Shown here: piece after piece, positions 17,517 through 24,610 of the stretch | Layout of the letters: each line of letters starts with the position of its first letter | How positions within the stretch are numbered: the first letter of the stretch is position 1 | Source of the DNA: Pedobacter yulinensis | GTDB lineage: Bacteria > Bacteroidota > Bacteroidia > Sphingobacteriales > Sphingobacteriaceae | Length of the DNA: 64,000 nucleotides | Assembly (NCBI RefSeq): GCF_003029735.1 | Contig: NZ_KZ686268.1 | Location: forward strand, 124,001-188,000 | Direction of reading: 5' to 3' | Position numbers and translations under genes: made by a program | The notes under the pieces: model-generated | Seen by the model: the letters and a program-made list of their open reading frames with translations, nothing else | Database searches by the model: none | What the model was told of the DNA's origin: nothing

Positions 17517-18491
17517 TTATTTGCCTTTTGGAGTTTCATAGGCATCCAGCCGCAGATCTGCAGACACAAAAAAATGGTCGCTGGGATAGTGACCGTTCAG
17601 CTGCTCATCAATAATTGCCGAACTCAAGGGCACGACAGGCCCGCGGAAAAATATAAAATCGATTTTTCCTGGTGTTTTACCGGGTTCAAGCGTTTCGGGA
17701 TACGCCTTTCCCCTGAAGCCATGAACAGTAAAGGCTTTTGATGCGGGATGAAGCTGTTTATGCGTATCAAGCCAGCCAGACTTTTCGAGCAAGCTGTAAA
17801 CAGCATTGCTGCTGCGCGCATTGAAGTCGCCGGTTAGCACTTGCGGGTAATCGGCCTGGTATTCGCCGCACTCAGCGAGCAGCAAGGCGATTTGTTTTTC
17901 GCGGGCCGGCTGCGATTTGTGATCCAGGTGCGTATTCACGAGGCGAAAGTCCCGGCCGGTTGACTTGTCGCGCAGCCGGACCCAGTTTACGTGCCTGGCA
18001 CGGGCTGTTCCCCACGAGCTGCTGCCGGCAACAAGCGGCGTTTCAGACAGCCAATAGGTACCCGCAGCAAGGAGTTCATACCTGGATTTGCGGTACATAA
18101 CCGGGTTTTTGGCAATGCCGAAGTAGGGTTCGCCGGCATGGGCATCCATTTCCGGACCGTCGAAACCAATCAGCGCATATTCTTTAAAATAGTGCCTGAT
18201 GTCATCTGCCTGAACCTTTAAAACCTCCTGGAAACCCACCAGGTCGGGCTGCTGCCGCGCAATAATTTTCAGGCAGGCGTCTTTGCGGTGATTCCAGCCC
18301 AGCCCCTGTGCATCGTCTTCGGCCAGTGCCACGCGGATATTGCAGGTCATGGTGCGGTGTGCCCGCCTCACGGCTCCTCCCGGGAAGGCAGCTGCCCCGA
18401 AAGGCAGTTGCGCGAGCGGCAGGGCGGCGGCCAGGGCGCTAATTCCGCCGATAAAATTTCTCCGTGTCAGATGGTGCTCTTGTATTTTCAT
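17517..18491 (-). CDS. Tat-exported endonuclease/exonuclease/phosphatase-fold protein
   Basis: The 324-residue product has a twin-arginine signal (LTRRNFIGG followed by a hydrophobic stretch, to about residue 35). The mature domain is the EEP fold shared by DNase I, sphingomyelinases and inositol-phosphate phosphatases: metal Glu in GFQEVL, NTHLDHKS, LTGDFNA and the terminal YPSDHFFVSADL. In Bacteroidota such exported EEP proteins are usually annotated only by fold. Since the neighbours cut phosphoesters, a phosphodiesterase role outside the cytoplasm is plausible; a nuclease role is not excluded. The gene starts 5 nt after the FAD oxidoreductase. Confidence 0.82.
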   Translation of the reverse strand: MKIQEHHLTRRNFIGGISALAAALPLAQLPFGAAAFPGGAVRRAHRTMTCNIRVALAEDDAQGLGWNHRKDACLKIIARQQPDLVGFQEVLKVQADDIRHYFKEYALIGFDGPEMDAHAGEPYFGIAKNPVMYRKSRYELLAAGTYWLSETPLVAGSSSWGTARARHVNWVRLRDKSTGRDFRLVNTHLDHKSQPAREKQIALLLAECGEYQADYPQVLTGDFNARSSNAVYSLLEKSGWLDTHKQLHPASKAFTVHGFRGKAYPETLEPGKTPGKIDFIFFRGPVVPLSSAIIDEQLNGHYPSDHFFVSADLRLDAYETPKGK

Positions 18492-18496
18492 ATGCT

Positions 18497-19891
18497 TTAG
18501 CTTAAAACCCCTGCAGCAGGCTCACGGAGATAGGCACCATGCGCGCGCAGTTCGGCCTGGAGTTCAGAAACATTAATGGCCGAAGGTGTTACGCCTTTTT
18601 TCAGGGCCAGCCGTGCCGCGCGGCCGGCCGCTTCACCCATGGCCATGCAGGGCGCCATTACCCGGATGGCCGACATGGCTTCGTGCGTGGTCGAGATACA
18701 ACGGCCTGCAACCAGCAGGTTCTCTGCTGCCAATGGAACGAGCGAGCGGTACGGGATGTCATAACAGTCACCACACCACTGCAGCGTACAACCTCCCCCT
18801 ACCGGGTGATGCAGGTCAAGTGGGTAACTGGCCACCGCTACAGCATCGTCGAAATGCGCACAGCCAAGCACATCATCGGCCGTCATCACGTACTTCCCTA
18901 CAATGCGCCGGGTCTCCCGAATGCCGATAAAAGGCGCCATTTTGCTGAAGTAGGCGCTCTCAAAACCCGGAACGTACTTGATCAGGTATTTCTGGATGTC
19001 GTTGATCTGCCGCCTTCCTTCCATTTCCCCGAATGAAAGACTCTCGGGATTGGTCCCGTCAACACCGTTTACCCGAGTCATGTTTACCCAGACCTCCCCT
19101 TCCCGAAGCCCAGTAATCACGATGGTGCGTTCGGTTGGCAGTTCAAGTCCATCCTGCTGTGCTTTCTGGATGAGCGAACGCAACCCGACTACAATAAACT
19201 GGTTATTCTGCCCGAAGTATTCGTTCGGAATAAAATCTGTGAGGTAAGTGCGCGGTTCTTCTGCAATGCTAAGGCGCAGTTTTTCAGTATCAACCCCACC
19301 CAGGCAAAACATGAGGGTGGGCGGTTGCACCCCGCCGTGTTCATTTCCCTGCTCGGTTGGTACGCCTGCGCGGTAGGCCACGTCGGCATCGCCTGTACAA
19401 TCTATCACGGTTCGAGCCAGGATCACCTCACGTCCTGATTTACTTTCTATGATCACGCCTTTGACCGTATTGCCTTCTTTGACCACGCCTGCAAAAAAGA
19501 CATACAGCAGAACCTGTACACCGTATTCGTTCAGCATTTCCAATCCGACCGTTTTCACAGCTTCCGGCTCCACAAGTGTAAGACTCATGTGAAGCGGGCA
19601 TGGCCGGTGTTCGCTGGCACCCTTCCTGGCGGCCAGGCGATCTATAAATTGCTGCGGCAGGCCTTTGATGATCTGATTTCCTTTCTGCCCAAGGAAACCA
19701 AGAACCGGCAAACCGATGGTCATGTTGCCGCCTACAAAACTGCGGCTGTCGATCAGCGTTACACGCATTCCTTCGCCGGCTGCCGCCATGGCGGCCATCA
19801 GCCCTGAAGGGCCACCTCCAACAACGAGAACATCGGTTTCAAACCGGACCGGCAGTTCCTTTTCCGGTTCCTTTACAAAAATCTTTTTCAT
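18497..19891 (-). CDS. FAD-dependent oxidoreductase (FAD_oxidored family)
   Basis: ATG at 19891 is preferred because it puts the dinucleotide-binding motif VLVVGGGPSGLMAA about 20 residues from the start; the longer frame begins inside the upstream MFS gene. The length is 464 residues. It has an FAD-contact region IDSRSFVGGNMTIG, VIDCTGDADVAYRAG in the middle and AENLLVAGRCIST near the C-terminus, as in the FAD_oxidored family (PF12831). No signal peptide. The family oxidises or reduces unknown small molecules. Here it probably works on the compound imported by the adjacent MFS, which is 11 nt upstream. Confidence 0.85.
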   Translation of the reverse strand: MKKIFVKEPEKELPVRFETDVLVVGGGPSGLMAAMAAAGEGMRVTLIDSRSFVGGNMTIGLPVLGFLGQKGNQIIKGLPQQFIDRLAARKGASEHRPCPLHMSLTLVEPEAVKTVGLEMLNEYGVQVLLYVFFAGVVKEGNTVKGVIIESKSGREVILARTVIDCTGDADVAYRAGVPTEQGNEHGGVQPPTLMFCLGGVDTEKLRLSIAEEPRTYLTDFIPNEYFGQNNQFIVVGLRSLIQKAQQDGLELPTERTIVITGLREGEVWVNMTRVNGVDGTNPESLSFGEMEGRRQINDIQKYLIKYVPGFESAYFSKMAPFIGIRETRRIVGKYVMTADDVLGCAHFDDAVAVASYPLDLHHPVGGGCTLQWCGDCYDIPYRSLVPLAAENLLVAGRCISTTHEAMSAIRVMAPCMAMGEAAGRAARLALKKGVTPSAINVSELQAELRAHGAYLREPAAGVLS

Positions 19892-19902
19892 ATAAATACT
19901 TG

Positions 19903-21153
19903 CTAAAATGCCTGGACAGCTGTTGGCGGTTTCTCTTTCCGGACCATGGTCCAAAGCACCACCGCTGCCAGTGGATGCAGAAATGCCATGACGAGAAAAA
20001 GTTTTCCCGCCCCAATCGAGCCAATATACTGACCTACGAAATAATTAAACAATACGGCGCCGACCGCCCCGAAACCACCGGCAATGCCCAATACGCCTGC
20101 AGAATTTCTTACCGGGAAAGCTTCGGCAATGACCACGCTCACGGTAAATAACCAGCTCAGGCATACGGCAGCGACCACGCTGAAAACCAGTAATGTCATA
20201 GCGGCTCCCGGCAAAAAGGGCGTGAGCGCACAAAGCGGCGCCAGGGTTGCTGCAACCGTTAACATGATCTTACGCGCTTTCAACGGTTCCCTGCCCCGCC
20301 GAACAAGCCAGTCAGACCACATAGACATGCCAATACCGCCCAGGTCCGCTGCCAGAAACGGGATCCAGCCTACCATACCAACCTGTGCCAGCGAGAGGCC
20401 TGAAGACTCCTGCAAATAACCGGGTAGCCAGAAAAGGCAGAAATACCATACCGGGTCACTGATAAAACGGATCAGGAGTACACCGTACAGACTGCGGGTG
20501 GTCCACAACCTGCGCCAGGTAAATGCTTCTGTTTCGGCCGCCACTACCGAGCCTGCAGACTCCTTCAATATGTTTCCGGGCGGATCGCGGTATACAAACC
20601 ACCACAGCACGGCAATAGCCACCCCAATCAGTCCGGAAACGATAAAGACGGTATGCCAGTCGTATTCTATGGCCAGCCAGGCGATGAATGGCGGTGCGAT
20701 GATGGCCCCAATTGAACTGCCGGCTGCACACAGGCTGTTGGCCGTGGCACGGATCTTTCCCGGGAACCACATGGTTACCACACGGATCTGTGCAGGAAAA
20801 TTAGATGGCTCGGCCAGCCCGAGCAGGCCCCTGAAAAAAGTAAACTGGGCAAAGTTTCGCGCAATTCCGCCGCCTATACAAGCCAGAGACCAGGTCAGCA
20901 CGCCCCAAAGCATCACCAGCCGGGGCCCGAAACGGTCTACCAGCCAGCCCGTAACCGGGTACATCAATGCATAACAAACGGTGAAGATATTGACAACAAC
21001 GGCATACCCATCGTCGCCCAGCTTGAATTCTTTTTTTAATACCGGTTTGAGGATCGATACGATCTGCCTGTCGACATAATTAAAAACAATAGCCAGGAAA
21101 ATCACACCGATAATTAACCAGCGCCTGCGCTCAGGAAGTAAAAATGCCGACAT
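19903..21153 (-). CDS. MFS transporter, anion:cation symporter (ExuT/GudP)-like
   Basis: The 416-residue protein has 12 predicted helices and begins RRRWLIIGVIFLAIVFNYVDRQ. This resembles the anion:cation symporter (ACS) family, which brings in hexuronates, galactonate and glucarate. The MFS loop GWLVDRFGPRLVM and FRGLLGLAEPSNFPAQ support this. A sugar-acid substrate would fit the oxidoreductase 11 nt downstream and the 2-hydroxyacid dehydrogenase further on. The upstream 118 nt are AT-rich and carry the second copy of the AACAAAATAAAA motif, so a promoter is likely there. Confidence 0.82.
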   Translation of the reverse strand: MSAFLLPERRRWLIIGVIFLAIVFNYVDRQIVSILKPVLKKEFKLGDDGYAVVVNIFTVCYALMYPVTGWLVDRFGPRLVMLWGVLTWSLACIGGGIARNFAQFTFFRGLLGLAEPSNFPAQIRVVTMWFPGKIRATANSLCAAGSSIGAIIAPPFIAWLAIEYDWHTVFIVSGLIGVAIAVLWWFVYRDPPGNILKESAGSVVAAETEAFTWRRLWTTRSLYGVLLIRFISDPVWYFCLFWLPGYLQESSGLSLAQVGMVGWIPFLAADLGGIGMSMWSDWLVRRGREPLKARKIMLTVAATLAPLCALTPFLPGAAMTLLVFSVVAAVCLSWLFTVSVVIAEAFPVRNSAGVLGIAGGFGAVGAVLFNYFVGQYIGSIGAGKLFLVMAFLHPLAAVVLWTMVRKEKPPTAVQAF

Positions 21154-21233
21154 ACCGGTTTATTTTGTTTGCTGCAAGCAACAGCTACTTGGTTAGACAA
21201 CTGGGATCAAATAAACAAATTTTAATGTTTTAA

Positions 21234-21245
21234 AACAAAATAAAA
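21234..21245. promoter_or_regulatory. Candidate operator, AACAAAATAAAA (copy 2)
   Basis: Identical 12-mer to the one at 17462-17473, in the AT-rich 118-nt gap between the SGNH hydrolase stop and the ACS-type MFS start. The pairing with two transporter promoters is suggestive only. Confidence 0.3.
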
Positions 21246-21271
21246 GAAACTAAAATGATTTGAAAGATCAA

Positions 21272-22369
21272 TTATTTGAAGGCAGGATACTTTTTTAAGA
21301 TTGCGAGAATCTGTGGTCTTAAGATTTCGAGCATCCGGTGAAAGCCAAGGTCGTTCGGGTGTGTACCATCTACGGTACCCTCGTGGTCACTACCCAGCAT
21401 GCCGTCTGCCTTGATCAGGTAGAGGTCTTTCATTCCTGCTTTAAGCAGCGCATTGACCTGGGTTGTAATGGCCTGGTTTTGCGCGGCAATCTTTGCCCCT
21501 ATTTCGCTGTCGAAATACCCTTTCTCGCGGATAATGCTTTGCACCACGATAATCGGTTTTCCGGGCTGCCGCTCGCGCAAGGTACGGATCAGGTAGGCCG
21601 CCCGGTCGGTGATCTGCTCTGGCGAAGGATTGGGCACGCAGTCGAGCACATAAGCGTCTGCCTGAATCCCGGCAACGAGGTCGGCCGCGGCTTTTTCCAT
21701 TTTAGCATTCCCGCTAAGCCCCATATTGTAAAAATTGATGCCCGTCATGCGGCTGAGCCTTGCCGGGTAGGCCATTCCCGGCCGGCTTGCAGATGCCCCC
21801 TGCACAATGCTCGATCCATAGATCAGCACCCGCTTGCGAAACTGGTCTTTTAAGGGCTCAAGTTTTGACCCGGGCAACACGCCCACCTCGAGCGAGAGGG
21901 CCTCGTCATACAGCGGCAAATACAATAAACATTCCTTTTCCTGGTTACCCAGGTTCCTGGCCAGGATTGCTTCGCTGCAATCGCCAGAAGGGCCAACCGC
22001 CCCGGCGTATTGCCACAGACCTTTGTTTTTGATATACAGATCAAGACCCTTATACGCAATGGCCGTCATATTGGCGCCTACTTTCCTTTTGGTAACGCAC
22101 CATTTGGCAGCCACCAGGCTGCTGTTGGTTTTGAAAGTGACCGCAATACCGGCAGAATTGGTAAGCAGGTTTTTTACCGCCGGTGGCAAAAGGGGATAAC
22201 TGGCCGTATCAACACGTTGAAAAGGTTTTTTAGTGGGCATAAACCTGCCCTCGACATACAGCGACGCAGCCGGCGTATATTGAATGGCCTGGATTTGCAT
22301 GTCCTGCGAGCGGGCCGGCAGTTGGAAAAGCAGCACAAAAAGTGCAGCGAAAATAGATCTGAACATCAT
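21272..22369 (-). CDS. Secreted SGNH/GDSL hydrolase
   Basis: The 365-residue protein has a Sec signal peptide (to about residue 21, ARSQ). A beta-sandwich-like N-terminal domain (about 25-175) is followed by an SGNH esterase domain: catalytic Ser in YGSSIVQGA, GLSGN (block III, oxyanion residues) and the Asp/His block DGTHPNDLG. The two-domain layout matches Bacteroidota SGNH hydrolases with an SGNH_hydro_N domain. It probably removes acyl (acetyl) groups from a carbohydrate or lipid outside the cytoplasm. It lies 27 nt after the metallophosphoesterase and is probably co-transcribed with it. Confidence 0.85.
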   Translation of the reverse strand: MMFRSIFAALFVLLFQLPARSQDMQIQAIQYTPAASLYVEGRFMPTKKPFQRVDTASYPLLPPAVKNLLTNSAGIAVTFKTNSSLVAAKWCVTKRKVGANMTAIAYKGLDLYIKNKGLWQYAGAVGPSGDCSEAILARNLGNQEKECLLYLPLYDEALSLEVGVLPGSKLEPLKDQFRKRVLIYGSSIVQGASASRPGMAYPARLSRMTGINFYNMGLSGNAKMEKAAADLVAGIQADAYVLDCVPNPSPEQITDRAAYLIRTLRERQPGKPIIVVQSIIREKGYFDSEIGAKIAAQNQAITTQVNALLKAGMKDLYLIKADGMLGSDHEGTVDGTHPNDLGFHRMLEILRPQILAILKKYPAFK

Positions 22370-22396
22370 TTAAAATTAATAAGAGAAGTAAACAGT

Positions 22397-23611
22397 TTAC
22401 CGGTTAATGGCATAATTCCCCACAACCTGCCCGTCATCACGAATCATTTGTACTGCGAGCTTACGCCCGGCGGCGTTAAAGCGAATCAGGGTCCGCCTGC
22501 CGTCTTGAGGGCCGCCCCCGATCACGATCGGAAAATTATGTCCCTCCTGCGGCTCATGGATCCCATAGCGGTGTGTATGTCCTGAGATGAGCATGTCAAT
22601 TTTGTATTTATTGAACAGCGGACCAAACAGTTGCCGGCAATGCATGGTGCCGTGCCAGTCGCCCGAGTGGTAGTGCGGAATGTGCATCAGTACAACCCTG
22701 AACCGTGCCTGCCGGTACGCCTTGCTTTGCATGTGCTGTTCCAGCCAGGCGGCCTGTTCGGCGCGGTAGCGGTCGTAATCGGCCAGACCGGCATATACGG
22801 GTGCAGTGTCTTCCTTATCCTCACCGGTATCCAGACAGACGAAATGAACAGGGCCACGGTCAAACGCAAAGTAATTGCCGCCGTCTATGTTTTCAAAATA
22901 CCGGCCCAGGTTGGGCGAAAAGCGCCCCCTTGTTTCATGGTTGCCACGAATGAAAAGAAAGGGCTTGCTGCTTGCAAAACTGTCTGTACAGGGCGCAATG
23001 AGGTGGTCTATGAGTTGCCGCTCATCGATCTGGTGGTTAAACATGTCTCCGTTCAGGAACACGAAGTCATACCTCTCATCCTTGTTCAGGGCAAGCAACT
23101 GCCCGAATGAAGCCGGTCTGTCATGAATATCGTTCAGGATCAGAAATGAAACTGCTTCTTTGTCGGCAGCAGGCGTGCTGAACGTGAAGGGCCCGGCCTG
23201 AACGGTCTGACCGAAAGTGATTTTGTAGGGCTGAAAATCAGTAATTTCTTTCGAAAATACCGTATAGGTGTACGTTGTGCCTGGCTTTAAGTTATTCAGC
23301 CTGATGCGCTGAATGCGGTCGCTCACAGAGAACATGCCGTTTTGACTGTGTGCGGCCCGGCGTTTCGGTCCGCCCGCTTCCTGGAACTCGACCCAACTTT
23401 GCGTTTGCCGGCTGGTCAGCCACATGACGGTCATACCGTCGGGCGCGGGTGCCTGCAGGTACGGTTTGGTCAGTAACAGCGGGCCGGTTTCGTCGGCGGC
23501 TGCAGCCGTGCTGGCTGCCGCAGGCAGCGGCGAAAAGCCCAAACCCAGCGCGCCGCCAGTCACGGCAGCCAGCTGAATAAAATTTCTTCGGTTTACATGT
23601 TTAGTTTTCAT
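22397..23611 (-). CDS. Tat-exported metallophosphoesterase (purple-acid-phosphatase-like layout)
   Basis: The 404-residue protein starts with a twin-arginine signal (VNRRNFIQLAA, to about residue 35). A fibronectin-like N-terminal domain of the purple acid phosphatase type (about 45-145) is followed by a calcineurin-like phosphoesterase domain. Metal ligands are visible in LNDIHD, NGDMFNH, RGNHETRG, MHIPHYH and SGHTHRYG. It should hydrolyse phosphomonoesters or diesters outside the cytoplasm; Bacillus PhoD, which trims teichoic acid, is a Tat-exported analogue with a related layout. It is the first gene of the minus-strand locus and diverges from the DeoR regulator across a 230-nt gap. Confidence 0.85.
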   Translation of the reverse strand: MKTKHVNRRNFIQLAAVTGGALGLGFSPLPAAASTAAAADETGPLLLTKPYLQAPAPDGMTVMWLTSRQTQSWVEFQEAGGPKRRAAHSQNGMFSVSDRIQRIRLNNLKPGTTYTYTVFSKEITDFQPYKITFGQTVQAGPFTFSTPAADKEAVSFLILNDIHDRPASFGQLLALNKDERYDFVFLNGDMFNHQIDERQLIDHLIAPCTDSFASSKPFLFIRGNHETRGRFSPNLGRYFENIDGGNYFAFDRGPVHFVCLDTGEDKEDTAPVYAGLADYDRYRAEQAAWLEQHMQSKAYRQARFRVVLMHIPHYHSGDWHGTMHCRQLFGPLFNKYKIDMLISGHTHRYGIHEPQEGHNFPIVIGGGPQDGRRTLIRFNAAGRKLAVQMIRDDGQVVGNYAINR

Positions 23612-23784
23612 ACTCAGGTATCAAGTGATAGTATGTTAGTTTAAAATCGTTGCCCGGGACATGCCATCGTTGTTTATGGCAGTTCAGTACATGACCCGGA
23701 CCGTATCTGAGGCTGCTGGTTCTGAGCCGGGTACCCCGGTTAGCGGAACGGCTTGCTGCCTGCAGGTTAAGATAAACTGTGCTG

Positions 23785-23814
23785 CTTGTTTTTTAAATCT
23801 TTGTATTAGCTTTG
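23785..23814 (+). promoter_or_regulatory. Bacteroidota-type promoter of the DeoR gene
   Basis: The -33-like CTTG (23785-23788) and -7-like TAGCTTTG (23807-23814) are separated by 18 nt, close to the Bacteroidota consensus TTTG-N19-TAnnTTTG. The start codon at 23842 leaves a leader of about 20 nt. Confidence 0.6.
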
Positions 23815-23841
23815 TTGCGATTAACCAATTCCCTGCATCAT

Positions 23842-24603
23842 ATGAACATAACAGACAGGCATAGAATGATCTTGCAGATTCTTCAGGAAAACGGCCGCGT
23901 AGACATCAATGAACTCAGCGCGCAACTGAAAGTATCAGGTGTAACCATCAGGAAAGACCTTAAACTGCTCGAAGACAAAAACCTGTTGTTCCGGACACGT
24001 GGAGGCGGATCAAATACCAATCCCTACGCCAGCGAGCGCACCATCAATGAAAAGGAGTTCATCAACGCTGAAGACAAAAAGAAAATTGCTTCGGCTGCCG
24101 CCGGCCTGATCGGCTCGAACGACTCCATCATCATAGGTTCGGGAACAACCATGTTCGAACTGGCCCGCTGCCTGCATCCCTCCCACCAGCTCACCGTCAT
24201 TACGCCTGCCCTTCGTGTTGGTCTGGAACTGAGCACCCGCCCAAATGTTGAAGTGCTGCAACTTGGCGGCCTGATCAGACCCAACTCTTCATCGGTTGCC
24301 GGCATCCACGCTGAACGTGTTCTGGCCGAAATTTCCTCGCGTTTCGTATTTCTCGGCGTTGACGGTATCGATCCTGAGTTCGGGTTCTCCATTACCAACC
24401 TGGCAGAAGCTGCGCTCAACCAGAAAATGATTGAGACAGCCCAGTCGGTGGTCATCCTGGCCGACAGTTCTAAATTTAACAAACGCGGCCTGGGCCGCAT
24501 TTGCACCTTTGACCAGGTTGAATATGTCATTACCGACAACAAAGCTCCCAATAAAACCATCCAGTTCCTGGAAGAAAAAGGCATCAAGGTCATTATAGCC
24601 TGA
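23842..24603 (+). CDS. DeoR/GlpR-family transcriptional regulator
   Basis: The start at 23842 (MNITDRHRMILQILQENG) is chosen because DeoR proteins begin directly with the winged helix; an upstream start would lie inside the -7 element. The 253-residue protein has the DeoR HTH (VDINELSAQLKVSGVTIRKD) and a C-terminal DeoR sensor domain of the ribose-5-phosphate isomerase-like fold (IGSGTTMFELARCL, FLGVDGIDPEFGF, VILADSSKFNKRG). Family members repress sugar and polyol operons and are released by a phosphorylated sugar. It is divergent from the ten-gene minus-strand locus, so that locus is its probable target and a kinase product its probable inducer. Confidence 0.9.
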   Translation: MNITDRHRMILQILQENGRVDINELSAQLKVSGVTIRKDLKLLEDKNLLFRTRGGGSNTNPYASERTINEKEFINAEDKKKIASAAAGLIGSNDSIIIGSGTTMFELARCLHPSHQLTVITPALRVGLELSTRPNVEVLQLGGLIRPNSSSVAGIHAERVLAEISSRFVFLGVDGIDPEFGFSITNLAEAALNQKMIETAQSVVILADSSKFNKRGLGRICTFDQVEYVITDNKAPNKTIQFLEEKGIKVIIA

Positions 24604-24610
24604 AACCGGC

